Part shown: positions 45,892-57,732 of the stretch, in pieces
How positions within the stretch are numbered: the stretch's first letter is position 1
Layout of the letters: every line of letters starts with the position of its first letter
Source of the DNA: Geothrix paludis
GTDB lineage: Bacteria > Acidobacteriota > Holophagae > Holophagales > Holophagaceae
Direction of reading: 5' to 3'
NCBI RefSeq assembly: GCF_022808815.1
Contig: NZ_JAKZLC010000005.1
Coordinates: forward strand, 62,001-126,000
Length of the DNA: 64,000 bases
Position numbers and translations under genes: made by a program
The notes under the pieces: generated by a model
Told to the model about the DNA's origin: nothing
Seen by the model: the letters and a program-made list of their open reading frames with translations, nothing else
The model's database searches: none

Positions 45892-46383
45892 ATGCAAGAT
45901 CGGGTTTCCATCTCCCTCTCCGACGCCAACCCCGGCACCCTGGCCTCCGCCGTCCGGCGGGTCCTCAAGCAGGTGGTCTGGGCGAGGCTGGCCCCCTACG
46001 GCCTCAGCCCCCAGCAGTTCTGGGTGATGCTGGTGCTCCTCGAACAGGGCCCGTCCTCCCTCCACCCGCTGGCCCAGCAGGTCTGGATGGACGATCCCAC
46101 CGCCAGCCGGGTGGTGAAGGCCATGGTGAAGCAGGGCTGGCTCACCGCCAAACCCGACCCCCGGCACGGGCGCCGCATCCTCATCGAGCTCGCCCCGGGC
46201 GCCCTGGCCCTGGCCCACGAGCTCCGGGATCTGGCCACGGAGATCCGGGAGTCCATGACGGCCGGCCTGTCTCAAGAAGACCAACGGGTCCTGACCCACA
46301 GCCTGCGGACCATGGTCGGCAACCTGGAGGCCATGTATGCCGCCACGGTCGCCCAGGGCGCGGATCAGGCTCCGGTGCCATGA
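45892..46383 (+). CDS. MarR family transcriptional regulator
   Basis: 163 residues from the ATG at 45892 (an in-frame TTG lies at 45883). Winged helix: FWVMLVLLEQGPSS and DDPTASRVVKAMVKQGWL, with a DPRHGRRILIEL wing. It precedes the RND pump genes in the same direction across 182 bases that contain nested palindromes, so it probably represses the pump. Confidence 0.85.
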   Translation: MQDRVSISLSDANPGTLASAVRRVLKQVVWARLAPYGLSPQQFWVMLVLLEQGPSSLHPLAQQVWMDDPTASRVVKAMVKQGWLTAKPDPRHGRRILIELAPGALALAHELRDLATEIRESMTAGLSQEDQRVLTHSLRTMVGNLEAMYAATVAQGADQAPVP

Positions 46384-46464
46384 CCGGGCCCCGGCCTGCT
46401 TCATCTGCCCCATTCGATCGGGGTCATGTTCGGCCCGTCGGGAGCATGATTTCTTCTTTCACGG

Positions 46465-46495
46465 CCAACCGGATGCCCGGTTGGATGGTCCAACC
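46465..46495. promoter_or_regulatory. Nested palindromes upstream of the RND pump
   Basis: CCAACCGG-ATGC-CCGGTTGG overlaps GGTTGG-ATGGT-CCAACC, giving three half-sites in 31 bases about 70 bases before the adaptor gene. A plausible MarR operator; the alternating pairing would also allow exclusive hairpins in RNA. Confidence 0.45.
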
Positions 46496-46565
46496 ACTGG
46501 ACCCATCGCTGGTCCGGAGCTGAGCCCGCCCTCCGCCCCCTCCTTGAAAAGGCTTCGATTCCCGC

Positions 46566-47759
46566 ATGGACGCCACCGATCCCATCCCCTCGTATGAATC
46601 CAGCACCGCCCGCCCTGCCCTCCTGAGCGGCTGGCGTCTCTGGGCTGTCCTGGGAGCAGCCGCGATCCTCGTCTGGGCGATCTTCTTCCGCGGCGGGGCG
46701 AAGAAGGACGCCGGCAAGAACGCCGCGGCGGGGCGCCCCGTGCCCGTGGTGGCGGTTCCTGCCCGGAAGGGCGACATGCCCGTGAGCCTCACGGGCCTGG
46801 GGACGGTCACCGCCCTGAACACCGTCACCGTGAAGAGCCGCGTGGACGGCCAGCTGGTGCGCGTGGCCTTCACCGAGGGCCAGATGGTGCGCCAGGGCGA
46901 CCTGCTGGCGGAGATCGACCCCCGGCCGTTCCAGGTCCAGCTCATGCAGGCCGAGGGCCAGCTGGCCAAGGACCGGGCCGCGTACCAGAACGCGCTCGCG
47001 GACCTGAACCGGCTCCAGGGACTGGTCCAGCAGGGCATCATCTCCCGGCAGCAGCTGGACACCCAGAGTTCCTCCGTCGCCCAGTACGAGGCCACCCTCA
47101 AGGCCGACCAGGCCCAGGTGGAGAGCGCCAAGCTGAACCTCACCTACAGCCGCATCACCGCGCCGATCTCGGGCCGGGTGGGCCTGCGCCAGGTGGACGC
47201 CGGCAACATGGTACGGGCCAGCGACGCCAACGGCCTGGCGGTCATCGCGCCGATCCAGCCCATCAACGTCCTGTTCGCGGTGCCCGCGGACAACATCCAG
47301 AACGTGCTGCGGCAGACCGCCAAGGGCGCGAAGCTGCCCGTCGAAGCCTGGGACCGCGACCTCAAGGCCCGCCTCGCCACCGGCTCCCTCTCGGCCATCG
47401 ACAACCAGGTGGACTCCGCCACGGGCACCGTGCGCCTCAAGGCCCTCTTCACCAACGATGACCGCACCCTCTTCCCCAACCAGTTCGTGAACGCCCGGCT
47501 GCTGGTCGACACCCTGCGCGGCGTGGTGATCGTGCCCACAGCCGCGGTGCAGCGCAGCCCCCAGGGAGCCTTCGTGTACGTGGTGAAGGCGGACGGCACC
47601 GCAGACATGCGCCCGGTCGAGGTGCTCGCCACCGATGGCGACGACACCGCCCTCAAGCAGGGAGTGGAAGGCGGCGAGACCGTCATCACCGATGGCCTCG
47701 ACAAGCTCCGTCCGGGCAGCAAGGTCGCCCTTCCGAAACCCCCGGCCGCGAAGGGCTGA
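46566..47759 (+). CDS. RND efflux periplasmic adaptor, MdtA-like
   Basis: 397 residues. An N-terminal TM helix (about 22-42) anchors it. Lipoyl halves [15 protein letters not shown] and [15 protein letters not shown] flank an alpha-hairpin, then beta-barrel and membrane-proximal domains. It links the RND pump to an outer-membrane channel. The two pump genes follow with near overlaps, as in MdtABC. No TolC-like gene is present in the window. Confidence 0.9.
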   Translation: MDATDPIPSYESSTARPALLSGWRLWAVLGAAAILVWAIFFRGGAKKDAGKNAAAGRPVPVVAVPARKGDMPVSLTGLGTVTALNTVTVKSRVDGQLVRVAFTEGQMVRQGDLLAEIDPRPFQVQLMQAEGQLAKDRAAYQNALADLNRLQGLVQQGIISRQQLDTQSSSVAQYEATLKADQAQVESAKLNLTYSRITAPISGRVGLRQVDAGNMVRASDANGLAVIAPIQPINVLFAVPADNIQNVLRQTAKGAKLPVEAWDRDLKARLATGSLSAIDNQVDSATGTVRLKALFTNDDRTLFPNQFVNARLLVDTLRGVVIVPTAAVQRSPQGAFVYVVKADGTADMRPVEVLATDGDDTALKQGVEGGETVITDGLDKLRPGSKVALPKPPAAKG

Positions 47760-47763
47760 CCCG

Positions 47764-50700
47764 ATGAATCCATCCCGGCCCTTCATCCTCCGGCCGATCG
47801 CGACCTCGCTGCTGATGGCCGGGCTGCTCCTGGTGGGCCTGCTGGCCTTCCGCCAGCTTCCGGTCTCGGCCCTGCCCCAGGTGGACTACCCCACCATCCA
47901 GGTGGTCACCTTCTATCCCGGCGCCAGCCCGGACGTGATGGCCTCCGCCATCACCGCCCCCCTGGAGCGCCAGTTCGGCCAGCTCCCGGGCCTGAACCGC
48001 ATGTCCTCCTCCAGCTCCGGCGGCAGCTCGATCATCACCCTCCAGTTCGTGCTGGACCTGAACATCGACGTGGCCGAGCAGCAGGTGCAGGCGGCCGTGA
48101 ACGCCGCGGGCACCTACCTCCCCCGCGACCTCCCCAATCCGCCCATCTACAGCAAGATCAACCCGGCCGACGCGCCCATCCTGACCCTGGCCCTCACGTC
48201 GAAGACCCTGCCCCTGTCGAAGGTCGAGGACTTCGCGGACACCCGCCTGGCCCAGAAGATCTCCCAGCTCCCCGGCGTGGGCCTCGTGAGCATCAGCGGC
48301 GGCCAGAAGCCCGCGGTCCGCATCCAGGCCAACCCCACGGACCTGGCGATCAAGGGCCTCACCCTGGGCGACGTGCGCACCGCCGTGGCCCAGAGCAACG
48401 TGAACCAGGCCAAGGGCAGCTTCGATGGCCTGCGGCAGGCCTACGCCATCGGCGCCAACGACCAGCTACTCTCCAGCGAAGACTATCGGCCCCTCATCGT
48501 GGCCTACAAGAACGGCGCGCCGGTGACCCTGTCGGAGGTGGCCACCGTCGCCGACGACGTGGAGAACGCGCGGCTCGCGGCCTGGATGAACCGCACGCCC
48601 GCCGTCATCCTCAACATCCAGCGCCAGCCCGGGGCCAACATCATCGCCGTGGTGGACCGGGTGAAGGACCTGATGCCCCAGCTCCGGGCCTCCCTGCCCG
48701 CCGCCGTGGAGCTCAACATCCTCACGGACCGCACGGTCACCATCCGCGCCTCGGTGGCGGACGTGGAGTTCGAGCTGATGCTCACCATCGCCCTCGTGGT
48801 CATGGTGATCTTCCTGTTCCTGCGCACCCTGGCCGCGACGGTCATCCCCAGCGTGGCCGTGCCGCTCTCGCTGGTGGGCACCTTCGGGGTGATGTACCTG
48901 CTGGGCTATAGCCTGAACAACCTCACGCTCATGGCCCTGACGATCTCCACGGGCTTCGTGGTGGACGACGCCATCGTGATGATCGAGAACATCATGCGCT
49001 ACATCGAGGAGGGCGAGCCGCCCCTCCAGGCGGCGCTGAAGGGCTCGGGCCAGATCGGCTTCACCATCCTGTCCCTCACGGTCTCGCTCATCGCGGTGCT
49101 CATCCCCCTGCTCTTCATGGGCGACATCGTAGGCCGCCTCTTCCGCGAATTCGCCGTCACGCTGAGCGTCACCATCCTGGTGTCCGCGGTGGTGTCGCTC
49201 ACCCTCACGCCCATGATGTGCGCCAAGCTGCTGAAGCACACGCCCCCTTCGGAACAGGGCCGCTTCTACCAGTCCTCGGAGCGGGTCTTCCAGCGGATCA
49301 TCGCCTTCTACGGCCGCACCCTCTCCTGGGTGCTCAAGCACCAGACCGGCACCCTGGTGGTGGCCGTGGCCACCCTGGCGTCCACGGTGCTGCTCTACAT
49401 CGCCATCCCCAAGGGCTTCTTCCCGGTGCAGGACACGGGCGTGCTCCTGGGCATCTCCGAGGCCTCCCAGACCGTGTCGTTCTCCGCCATGGCCGAGCGA
49501 CAGCAGGCCCTCGCCGCGGAGATCCTCAAGGATCCGGCCGTGGAGAGCCTGTCCTCCTTCATCGGCATCGACGGCACGAACACCACCCTCAACAGCGGGC
49601 GCATCCAGATCAACCTCAAGCCCCTCGAGGAGCGCGGCCTCAGCGCCATGGAAGTCATCCACCGCCTCCAGCCCGAGCTGGCGAAGATCCAGGGCATCCG
49701 CCTCTACCTCCAGCCCATCCAGGACCTCACGGTGGAGGACCGGGTCAGCCGTACCCAGTACCAGTACACCCTCGAGGACGCGGATCCGAAGGAGCTGGGC
49801 ACCTGGGTCCCCCGCTTTGTGGAGCGCATCTCGTCGCTTCCAGAGCTCAGGGATGTGGCCAGCGACCAGCAGAACGCCGGCCTCCAGGTGCGCATCGTCC
49901 TGGACCGCGCCACCGCCTCGCGTCTGGGCATCACGCCCCAGATGCTGGACGACGCGCTCTATGACGCTTTCGGCCAGCGGCAGGTCTCCACCATGTTCAC
50001 TCAGCTGAACCAGTACCGCGTGGTGCTGGAGGCGCCCCCTGGCCAGTACCAGCGGCCCGAGGATCTGCAGAACATCTACGTCCGCTCGGCCTCCGGCGGA
50101 TCCGTGCCCCTCAGCGCCTTCACCCGCATCGAGACCGTCACGGCGCCCCTGGCCGTAAACCACCAGGGCCAGTTCCCGACCACCACCGTCTCCTTCAACC
50201 TGGCCCCCGGCGCCTCTCTGGGCGACGCAGTGAAGGCCATCCAGCGCGCCCGGAACGAGCTCGACATGCCCGCCAGCATCAAGGCGGGCTTCCAGGGCAC
50301 GGCCCAGGCCTTCGGCGCTTCCCTCACGAACACGCCCTTCCTCATCCTCGCCGCGGTCCTGACGGTCTACATCCTGCTGGGCGTGCTGTACGAAAGCTAC
50401 ATCCACCCCGTCACGATCCTCTCGACCCTGCCTTCGGCCGGCGTGGGCGCCCTGCTCTCGCTCATGATCTGCCGGACCGACTTCAGCGTCATCGCGCTGA
50501 TCGGCATCATCCTGCTCATCGGCATCGTGGAGAAGAACGCCATCATGATGATCGACTTCGCGCTGGAGGCCGAGCGCAAGGACGGCCTGCCGCCCGAGGA
50601 GGCCATCTACCAGGCCTCCCTGCTGCGCTTCCGGCCCATCATCATGACCACCATGGCGGCCCTGCTCGGGGGCGTGCCCCTGGCCCTGGGCACCGGCGTC

Positions 50701-50874
50701 GGCGCCGAGCTGCGCCGCCCGCTGGGCATCGCCATCGTGGGCGGCCTCATCTTCAGCCAGATCCTCACGCTCTATACGACGCCCGTGATCTATCTGGCCT
50801 TTGACCGTCTGGCGCGGAGGCTGCGCCGCTGGCGCGGCGCAGAACAGGCTTCGCCTGAACTGATCGGGTCATGA
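47764..50874 (+). CDS. RND efflux permease, MdtB-like
   Basis: 1036 residues; start ATG at 47764, four bases after the adaptor stop. TM1 begins [16 protein letters not shown] and the porter domain has [12 protein letters not shown]4 carries [10 protein letters not shown], with the Asp pair of the proton relay. It ends in an ATGA overlap with the second permease. It probably forms a heteromeric pump with it. Confidence 0.92.
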   Translation: MNPSRPFILRPIATSLLMAGLLLVGLLAFRQLPVSALPQVDYPTIQVVTFYPGASPDVMASAITAPLERQFGQLPGLNRMSSSSSGGSSIITLQFVLDLNIDVAEQQVQAAVNAAGTYLPRDLPNPPIYSKINPADAPILTLALTSKTLPLSKVEDFADTRLAQKISQLPGVGLVSISGGQKPAVRIQANPTDLAIKGLTLGDVRTAVAQSNVNQAKGSFDGLRQAYAIGANDQLLSSEDYRPLIVAYKNGAPVTLSEVATVADDVENARLAAWMNRTPAVILNIQRQPGANIIAVVDRVKDLMPQLRASLPAAVELNILTDRTVTIRASVADVEFELMLTIALVVMVIFLFLRTLAATVIPSVAVPLSLVGTFGVMYLLGYSLNNLTLMALTISTGFVVDDAIVMIENIMRYIEEGEPPLQAALKGSGQIGFTILSLTVSLIAVLIPLLFMGDIVGRLFREFAVTLSVTILVSAVVSLTLTPMMCAKLLKHTPPSEQGRFYQSSERVFQRIIAFYGRTLSWVLKHQTGTLVVAVATLASTVLLYIAIPKGFFPVQDTGVLLGISEASQTVSFSAMAERQQALAAEILKDPAVESLSSFIGIDGTNTTLNSGRIQINLKPLEERGLSAMEVIHRLQPELAKIQGIRLYLQPIQDLTVEDRVSRTQYQYTLEDADPKELGTWVPRFVERISSLPELRDVASDQQNAGLQVRIVLDRATASRLGITPQMLDDALYDAFGQRQVSTMFTQLNQYRVVLEAPPGQYQRPEDLQNIYVRSASGGSVPLSAFTRIETVTAPLAVNHQGQFPTTTVSFNLAPGASLGDAVKAIQRARNELDMPASIKAGFQGTAQAFGASLTNTPFLILAAVLTVYILLGVLYESYIHPVTILSTLPSAGVGALLSLMICRTDFSVIALIGIILLIGIVEKNAIMMIDFALEAERKDGLPPEEAIYQASLLRFRPIIMTTMAALLGGVPLALGTGVGAELRRPLGIAIVGGLIFSQILTLYTTPVIYLAFDRLARRLRRWRGAEQASPELIGS

Positions 50875-53800
50875 GCATCTCCACCCCCTTCATCCACCGG
50901 CCCGTGGCCACCACGCTGCTGACGGTGGCCCTGGCCCTGCTGGGCGCCATCGCCTACCAGTTCCTGCCGGTCTCGCCCCTGCCCCAGGTGGAGTTCCCCA
51001 CCATCCAGGTCTCGGCCGGATTGCCCGGCGCGAGCCCCGAGACCATGGCCTCTTCCGTGGCGACGCCCCTGGAGCGCCAGTTCGGCCGCATCGCGGGCAT
51101 CACGGAGATGACCTCCGCCAGCTCGCTGGGATCCACGAACATCACCCTCCAGTTCGACCTGAGCCGCAACATCGACGCGGCGGGACGCGACGTGCAGGCG
51201 GCCATCAACGCCGCGCGCGGCGACCTGCCCTCGAACCTGCCGAACAACCCCTGGTACCGGAAGGTGAACCCGGCCGACTCGCCCATCCTCATGCTGGCGC
51301 TGACGTCGAACATGATCCCCCGGGAACGCATGTACGACGTGGCCTCCTCGGTGCTCCAGCAGAAGCTGTCCCAGGTCCAGGGCGTTGGCCAGGTCTTCGT
51401 GTGGGGCGGCGCGCTGCCGGCGGTGCGGGTGGACGTGAACCCCTCGGCGCTGAACGCCCAGGGCATGGCCCTGGAGGATGTCCGCCTCGCCATCGCGGCC
51501 GCCAACATCAACCGGCCCAAGGGGGACATCGCCAACTCCACCGCCACCTGGTCCCTGTCCACGACGGACCAGCTCATGAAGGCCGCGGACTACCAGCCCC
51601 TCATCGTGAGGTACCGGAACGGCAACGCCGTGCGCCTGTCGGACGTGGCCCAGGTCACCGATTCCGTGGAGAACGTCCGCAACCGCGGCCTCTCGAATGG
51701 CGTCCCCGCCATCATCATCCCCATCTTCCGCCAGCCCGACGCCAACATCATCGACACCGTGGACCGCGTCCGGGCCATCCTCCCGCAGCTCCAGGCCTCG
51801 CTGCCGCCCACCATCGAGCTGAAGGTGCTCATCGACGCCACCCGCACCATCCGGGCCTCGGTGAAGGATGTGCAGCTGGCCATGAGCATCTCCATCGGCC
51901 TGGTGATCCTGGTGGTGTTCGTCTTCCTCCGCAGCGTGCGGTCCACGCTCATCCCCAGCGTGGCGGTGCCCATCTCCCTCATCGGCACCTTCGGCGCCAT
52001 GTACATGCTGGGCTACACCATCGACAACCTCTCGCTCATGGCCCTCACGGTGGCCACGGGTTTCGTGGTGGACGACGCCATCGTGGTGGTGGAGAACATC
52101 ACGCGCCACCTCGAGGACGGCATGCAGCCCATGGAGGCCGCCCTCTACGGCGCCAAGGAGATCGGCTTCACGGTGGTCTCCATCAGCATCTCGCTGATCG
52201 CCGTGTTCATCCCCATCCTGCTCATGGGCGGCATCGTGGGGCGGCTCTTCCGCGAGTTTGCGGTGACCCTCTCCGTGGCCATCCTGGTGTCCATGGTGGT
52301 CTCCCTCACCACCACTCCCATGATGTGCTCGCGCCTGCTGCGGCCCCACGCCGAGGAGCGGCACGGCCGCATGTTCATGGCCACGGAGCGGGCCTTCCAG
52401 TGGGTCATGCGCCACTACGAGACCTCGCTGGCCTGGGTCCTGCGGCACCAGCGCTTCACCCTGGGCCTGGCCCTGGGCACCATGCTCGCCACCGTGGGCC
52501 TCTACGTGGTCATCCCCAAGGGCTTCTTCCCCCAGCAGGACACGGGCCGCCTCACCGGCTCCATCCAGGCCGCCCAGGACATCTCCTTCGCGGGCATGGA
52601 GAAGCTGATGACGGGCTACGTGGCCATCGTCCAGGCGGACCCCGCCGTGGAGAACGTCACCGCCTTCATCGGCGGGGGCAACACCGGCCGCATGTTCTGC
52701 TCGCTGAAGCCCAACGACCAGCGGAAGGAGACCGCCGATCAGGTCATCGCCCGGCTGCGGGGGAAGACCGCCCACCTGCCCGGCGGCACGCTCTACATGC
52801 AGCCCGTCCAGGACATCCGCATCGGTGGCCGGCCTTCCAGCTCCCAGTACCAGTACACCCTCCAGGGCGATGACGCCCGGGAGCTGTTCGACTGGTCCCC
52901 GAGGGTGCTCCAGAAGCTCCGCACCGTGCCCCAGCTGGCCGATGTCAACACGGACCTCCAGAACAAGGGCCTGGAGGCCTCGCTGGTCATCGACCGCACC
53001 AGCGCCTCGCGCCTGGGCATCACGCCCCAGGCCATCGACAGCACCCTCTACGACGCCTTCGGCCAGCGCTTCGTATCCACCATCTACACCACCCTGAACC
53101 AGTACCACGTGGTCATGGAGGTGGACACGCCCTTCATGCAGACCCCCGACGGCCTGCGCCACACCTACGTGCGCGCCACCTCGGGCGACCTGGTGCCCCT
53201 CAGCGCCTTCACCCGGCTGGAGCGGCGGAACACGGCCCTCTCGGTAAACCACCAGGGCCAGCAGCCCTCGGTGACCCTCTCCTTCAACCTGCCGCCCGGC
53301 GTGGCCCTGGGCGACGCGGTGGCGGCCATCGACGCGGCCCAGCAGGAGATCCGCCTGCCCGGATCGATCCGCGGGAGCTTCATGGGTACGGCCCAGGCCT
53401 TCAAGGCCTCCCTGGCGAACCAGCCGCTGCTCCTGGCGGCGGCGCTGCTGGTGGTCTACATCGTGCTGGGCGTCCTGTACGAAAGCCTCATCCATCCGCT
53501 GACCATCCTGTCCACCCTGCCTTCCGCGGGCGTGGGGGCCCTGCTGGCCCTGCTGGCCTTCCGCACGGAGCTGAGCGTCATCGCCTTCATCGGCATCATC
53601 CTGCTCATCGGCATCGTGAAGAAGAACGCCATCCTCATGATCGACTTCGCCATCGAGGTGGAGCGCCGGGAGGGCAAGACCCCGGAGGAATCCATCTTCC
53701 AGGCCTGCCTGCTGCGGTTCCGGCCCATCACCATGACCACCATGGCGGCCCTGCTGGGCGGCCTGCCCCTGGCCATCGGCATGGGCACCGGCTCTGAGCT

Positions 53801-53972
53801 GCGCCGCCCCCTGGGCATCGCCATCGTGGGCGGCCTCCTCTTCAGCCAGCTCCTGACCCTCTACACCACCCCGGTCATCTACCTCTACATGGACCGCGCC
53901 CGGCTGCGGTGGGCACGCTACCGGGCCGGACGGAAGGGTGCGTCACTCCTGGAAAAAGCCCTCCACGAATGA
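50871..53972 (+). CDS. RND efflux permease, MdtC-like
   Basis: 1033 residues. [18 protein letters not shown]1, [10 protein letters not shown] porter motif and [14 protein letters not shown] in TM4. It is homologous to the preceding permease. Paired, distinct permeases with one adaptor match the MdtBC arrangement, in which the two subunits form a mixed trimer. Substrates cannot be inferred. Confidence 0.92.
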   Translation: MSISTPFIHRPVATTLLTVALALLGAIAYQFLPVSPLPQVEFPTIQVSAGLPGASPETMASSVATPLERQFGRIAGITEMTSASSLGSTNITLQFDLSRNIDAAGRDVQAAINAARGDLPSNLPNNPWYRKVNPADSPILMLALTSNMIPRERMYDVASSVLQQKLSQVQGVGQVFVWGGALPAVRVDVNPSALNAQGMALEDVRLAIAAANINRPKGDIANSTATWSLSTTDQLMKAADYQPLIVRYRNGNAVRLSDVAQVTDSVENVRNRGLSNGVPAIIIPIFRQPDANIIDTVDRVRAILPQLQASLPPTIELKVLIDATRTIRASVKDVQLAMSISIGLVILVVFVFLRSVRSTLIPSVAVPISLIGTFGAMYMLGYTIDNLSLMALTVATGFVVDDAIVVVENITRHLEDGMQPMEAALYGAKEIGFTVVSISISLIAVFIPILLMGGIVGRLFREFAVTLSVAILVSMVVSLTTTPMMCSRLLRPHAEERHGRMFMATERAFQWVMRHYETSLAWVLRHQRFTLGLALGTMLATVGLYVVIPKGFFPQQDTGRLTGSIQAAQDISFAGMEKLMTGYVAIVQADPAVENVTAFIGGGNTGRMFCSLKPNDQRKETADQVIARLRGKTAHLPGGTLYMQPVQDIRIGGRPSSSQYQYTLQGDDARELFDWSPRVLQKLRTVPQLADVNTDLQNKGLEASLVIDRTSASRLGITPQAIDSTLYDAFGQRFVSTIYTTLNQYHVVMEVDTPFMQTPDGLRHTYVRATSGDLVPLSAFTRLERRNTALSVNHQGQQPSVTLSFNLPPGVALGDAVAAIDAAQQEIRLPGSIRGSFMGTAQAFKASLANQPLLLAAALLVVYIVLGVLYESLIHPLTILSTLPSAGVGALLALLAFRTELSVIAFIGIILLIGIVKKNAILMIDFAIEVERREGKTPEESIFQACLLRFRPITMTTMAALLGGLPLAIGMGTGSELRRPLGIAIVGGLLFSQLLTLYTTPVIYLYMDRARLRWARYRAGRKGASLLEKALHE

Positions 53973-54005
53973 CATGAAGGTACCCCAAGGCCACTAATTA
54001 GAGCG

Positions 54006-54120
54006 CTGGTCACGGAAGGCACGGAAGAAAGCTGGAAGACACGGAAAAGGCCTGAGCGCCTGCCTCGGGGCACAGTCCTCCTTCCCGTCTTCCGTGGAAT
54101 TCCGTGTCTTCCGTGACCAG
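54006..54120. repeat. MITE-like element with 21-bp inverted ends
   Basis: 115 bp. The ends match CTGGTCACGGAAGGCACGGAA with one mismatch, and inside are further CACGGAA/TTCCGTG motifs. It lies between the RND genes and aspS. No transposase. A related CTTCGTGTCCTTCGTGGA follows outside the element. Confidence 0.7.
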
Positions 54121-54203
54121 CCTGGTTTTCCCCTTCGTGTCCTTCGTGGAGATCCGTTCGCCCCGCTTGAGCCTCGCCCCCCAGGGTGCGATCCTGGAAG
54201 GCT

Positions 54204-56183
54204 ATGAAACTCGATCGGCTCGGCGACTTCCAACGCACCCACCGCAACGGCGACCTGCGCCTTGACCACGCGGGCCAGACCGTGCGCCTGCTCGGCTGGT
54301 GCCGGCGTGTTCGCAACCTCGGCTCCCTCGTGTTCCTGGACCTGCGCGACCGCTGGGGGCTGGTGCAGCTGGTGGCCAACGAGGAGACCGCCGATCCCGA
54401 GCTGCTGGCCCGGCTCAAGGCCGTGCGCAGCGAGTTCGTGCTGGCCGTCGAAGGCGTGGTGGCCGAGCGGGAGAGCAAGAACCCCAACCTGCCCACGGGC
54501 GACATCGAGATCCGCCTGACGGGCCTCCGGATACTCAACACCGCGGCGCCCCTGCCCTTCCCCCTGGAGGACGAGGGCGTGGGCGAGGATCTGCGCCTCA
54601 CCTACCGCTTCCTGGACCTGCGCCGGGAGCAGCTCCAGCGCAACCTGGTGCTCCGTAGCGAGGTGGCGAACCTCACCCGGAACCACTTCCGGGAGCTGGA
54701 CTTCATCGAGGTCGAGACGCCCATCCTCACCAAGTCCACGCCCGAGGGCGCCCGGGACTACCTGGTGCCCAGCCGCGTCCACGCCGGCGAGTTCTTCGCG
54801 CTGCCCCAGAGCCCCCAGCTCTTCAAGCAGCTGCTCCAGGTGAGCGGCTTCGAGCGCTACGTGCAGATCTGCCGCTGCTTCCGCGATGAGGACCTGCGCG
54901 CCGACCGCCAGCCCGAGTTCACACAGATCGACATCGAGATGAGCTTCGTGCGCCAGGAAGACGTCCAGGGCGTCATCGAACCGCTGATGGTGAAGCTGGC
55001 GAAGATGATCGGCCAGGACGTGACCGCGCCCTTCCCCCGCCTCCCCTACCGGGACGCCATGGAGTGGTACGGATCCGACAAGCCCGACCTCCGTTGCGCC
55101 ATCAAGATCCAGGACGTCACCGGCCTCTTCGCCCAGAGCGGCTTCAACCTCTTCCGGGCCGCCTCCGAGAGCCAGGGCCACCGCCGGGTGCGAGCCCTCT
55201 TCTTCCCCGGCGAGGCCGCGGGTTCCCTCAGCCGCAAGCAGCTGGACGAGCTGGGCGAAACGGCCAAGCAGCTGGGCGCCGGCGGCCTGCCCTATGCCAA
55301 GTGGGGCAAGGACGGGCTCTCCAGCAGCTTCAAGAAGTTCCTCGAACCCGCGGATGAAGCCGCCCTACGACAGCGCCTCGGCGCGACAGGGGATGGCCTG
55401 GCCATCTTCGCCGTGGGACCCGACGCCCAGACCAGCCGCGTGCTGGGCGAGCTGCGCCTCCGCCTCGCCCGCCAGTTCGGGATGCTGGACGAGTCCCGGT
55501 TCGACTTCCTCTGGGTCGTGGACTTCCCCCTGCTGGAGTGGAGCGGCGAGGATGACGGGGAGGGCCGCTTCGTGGCCTGCCACCATCCCTTCACCAGCCC
55601 GCATCCGGAGGACCTGGACCTGCTGGAGACGGATCCCGCCCGCTGCCGCGCCGTGGCCTACGACCTGGTGCTCAACGGCTTTGAGGTGGGCGGCGGCAGC
55701 ATCCGCATCCACGATGCAGAGACGCAGCAGCGGATGTTCCGAGCCATCGGCATCGGGCCCGAGGAAGCGCGGGCCAAGTTCGGCTTCCTGCTGGATGCCC
55801 TCAGCTACGGCGCCCCGCCCCACGGCGGCCTGGCCCTGGGCCTGGACCGCCTCGTGATGCTGCTGGCGGGTGTGGACAACATCCGCGAAGTCATCGCCTT
55901 CCCCAAGACCGCCCAGGCCCGCTGCCTGATGACGGACGCCCCCAGCCCCGTGGACGAGCGCCAGCTCCGCGAGCTGCACCTGATGCAGGAATCCCATCAG
56001 ACCTACCGGGTGGGCGCCGTGTTCTTCGAGAGCGCCGAAGGCGGAAGTCCGGAGCTGCGCGGCCAGGCCCTCCAGCAGATCAGCCAGATGACGCCCCGCC
56101 AGGCCCAGGGCCTCGTCACCCTCGACGCCCAGGGCCAGATCCTCGATGCCCAGACCCTCAGCGGGCCGACCTTCGAGTTCTGA
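54204..56183 (+). CDS. aspS: Aspartyl-tRNA synthetase
   Basis: 659 residues. OB-fold anticodon domain, then class II motifs FRDEDLRADRQPEFTQIDIE (motif 2) and GLALGLDRLVMLLAG (motif 3), with the bacterial insert domain between. The usual end is near residue 590 (RELHL); about 66 further residues (GAVFFES onward) form an unusual C-terminal extension. Start ATG at 54204 with GGAAGG. Discriminating versus Asp/Asn activity was not judged. Confidence 0.93.
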   Translation: MKLDRLGDFQRTHRNGDLRLDHAGQTVRLLGWCRRVRNLGSLVFLDLRDRWGLVQLVANEETADPELLARLKAVRSEFVLAVEGVVAERESKNPNLPTGDIEIRLTGLRILNTAAPLPFPLEDEGVGEDLRLTYRFLDLRREQLQRNLVLRSEVANLTRNHFRELDFIEVETPILTKSTPEGARDYLVPSRVHAGEFFALPQSPQLFKQLLQVSGFERYVQICRCFRDEDLRADRQPEFTQIDIEMSFVRQEDVQGVIEPLMVKLAKMIGQDVTAPFPRLPYRDAMEWYGSDKPDLRCAIKIQDVTGLFAQSGFNLFRAASESQGHRRVRALFFPGEAAGSLSRKQLDELGETAKQLGAGGLPYAKWGKDGLSSSFKKFLEPADEAALRQRLGATGDGLAIFAVGPDAQTSRVLGELRLRLARQFGMLDESRFDFLWVVDFPLLEWSGEDDGEGRFVACHHPFTSPHPEDLDLLETDPARCRAVAYDLVLNGFEVGGGSIRIHDAETQQRMFRAIGIGPEEARAKFGFLLDALSYGAPPHGGLALGLDRLVMLLAGVDNIREVIAFPKTAQARCLMTDAPSPVDERQLRELHLMQESHQTYRVGAVFFESAEGGSPELRGQALQQISQMTPRQAQGLVTLDAQGQILDAQTLSGPTFEF

Positions 56184-56305
56184 GGCCCTCCGTGGAACCT
56201 AACCGGTCGAGCGGCCACCATTCATGGGATCCTCCCGTTCGGCGAGACCCGGTCCACCCTTCCATCACGCTTCGGCCCACAGGGTCTAGTTTTCGGGGAG
56301 ATTCG

Positions 56306-57661
56306 ATGATCCAGGGATGTCCTAGCCCGGTCGGGGCCGCCGGTTCGATGCGGGCCCGGCTCCTATTCCTCTCCGCCATCCTCTTCCTGAGCCTTGGGGT
56401 GGCCTGCTCCGGCCACAAGTCCGCCGACGCCTCCGCCCCGGGCACCCCGCCGGCCATCACCGCCGCCCCGACGAGCGCCAGCACCGTCACCGGCCGCCCG
56501 GTCACCTTCACGGTCACCGCCACCGGGGCCGCCACACTGTCCTACCAGTGGGCCAAGGATGGCCAGAGCATCCTGGGCGCCATCAGCTCCAGCTTCACCC
56601 TCTTCCAGCCCAGGGTCGAGGATGCGGGCGCCTACACCGTGACCATCACCAATCCCAACGGTACCGTCACCAGCGGCATCGCCACGCTGACCGTGACCGC
56701 CGCCGTGATGTTCCCGGCGCCCGTGGGCCTGGCCTACGACGCCTCGGGCAACCTCTTCGTGTCCGACATGAACGACCACACCATCTGGAAGATGGACGCC
56801 ACGAACCACAAGACCCTCCTGGCGGGCACCTCCGGACTGGCCGGCTCCGCCGACGGCCAAGGCGCGGTGGCGCGGTTCAGCCACCCGGGCGGCCTCGCCA
56901 TTGATCCCGCCGGAAACCTGCTGGTGGCGGACACGGGCAACCACACCATCCGGCGGATCGCGCCCGACGGCACCGTGACCACCCTGGCCGGTGCCGCGGG
57001 ACTGCCCGGGACCACGGACGGTCCGGGCGCCCAGGCCCGCTTCAACGCCCCCTTCGGCTTGGCCGTGGACGCCACCGGCGGAGCCTACATCGCCGATACC
57101 CAGAACCACACCATCCGCTACCTGGCCGCGGACGGAACGGTCTCCACCTACGCCGGCAAGGCCGGCGCGCCGGGGCTCGTGGATGGGACCGCCACGACCG
57201 CCCAGTTCAACCAGCCCAACGGGATCGCCCTGGCGCCGAACGGAACCCTGTACGTGGCGGACTATGGCAATTCCTGCATCCGGGCCATCGCGCCGGGCGC
57301 CATCGTGACCCGCCTGGCCGGGCAGGCCGGCACCTACGGCTTCGCCGACGGCAACGGCCTCTCCGCCGCCAAGTTCAATTCCCCCGTGGGGATCGCCCTG
57401 GATGCCGCCGGGGTCCTGTGGGTCGCCGACACTCAGAACCACGCGATCCGGCGCATCGGGACCGATGGCACGGTCAGCACCCTCGCCGGGACGGGCGGCT
57501 CGGCCGGCAACGCCGACGGCACCGGCACCGCGGCCCTCTTCTACCGGCCCTGCGGCATCGCGATCACCCCCGCGGGCAACCTGGCGGTGGCCGACACGGC
57601 CAACCACCTGCTCAGGACCGTGACCCCCGCCGGCATCGCCACGACCTTCCTCATGCCCTGA
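56306..57661 (+). CDS. Lipoprotein with Ig-like domain and NHL repeats
   Basis: 451 residues. A signal peptide ends in LGVAC. An immunoglobulin-like domain (about residues 45-135) has SYQWAKDGQSI and DAGAYTVTITN. Five to six NHL-type repeats follow (GLAIDPAGNLLVADTGNHTI pattern), forming a beta-propeller. GGGGAG lies six bases before the ATG at 56306. Probably a surface-anchored binding protein; ligand unknown. Confidence 0.8.
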   Translation: MIQGCPSPVGAAGSMRARLLFLSAILFLSLGVACSGHKSADASAPGTPPAITAAPTSASTVTGRPVTFTVTATGAATLSYQWAKDGQSILGAISSSFTLFQPRVEDAGAYTVTITNPNGTVTSGIATLTVTAAVMFPAPVGLAYDASGNLFVSDMNDHTIWKMDATNHKTLLAGTSGLAGSADGQGAVARFSHPGGLAIDPAGNLLVADTGNHTIRRIAPDGTVTTLAGAAGLPGTTDGPGAQARFNAPFGLAVDATGGAYIADTQNHTIRYLAADGTVSTYAGKAGAPGLVDGTATTAQFNQPNGIALAPNGTLYVADYGNSCIRAIAPGAIVTRLAGQAGTYGFADGNGLSAAKFNSPVGIALDAAGVLWVADTQNHAIRRIGTDGTVSTLAGTGGSAGNADGTGTAALFYRPCGIAITPAGNLAVADTANHLLRTVTPAGIATTFLMP

Positions 57662-57692
57662 GCGCGACCCGCTCCCCGCCCTTTCTCTCCGC

Positions 57693-57727
57693 AACCCCTG
57701 GCCCGGTCCGGTCCAGGGGTTATTTTT
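57693..57727 (+). terminator. Intrinsic terminator
   Basis: AACCCCTGG / CCAGGGGTT 9-bp arms around an 11-base loop, followed by TATTTTT. It ends the NHL gene just before the AmmeMemoRadiSam genes. Confidence 0.85.
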
Positions 57728-57732
57728 GCGGC

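Noticed and set aside
48466-50406. Minus-strand open frame over the first RND permease
   Set aside because: Same type of GC-rich shadow opposite a certain gene.
50790-53495. Minus-strand open frame over the second RND permease
   Set aside because: Antisense shadow with His/Gly/Asp-rich sequence and no family features.
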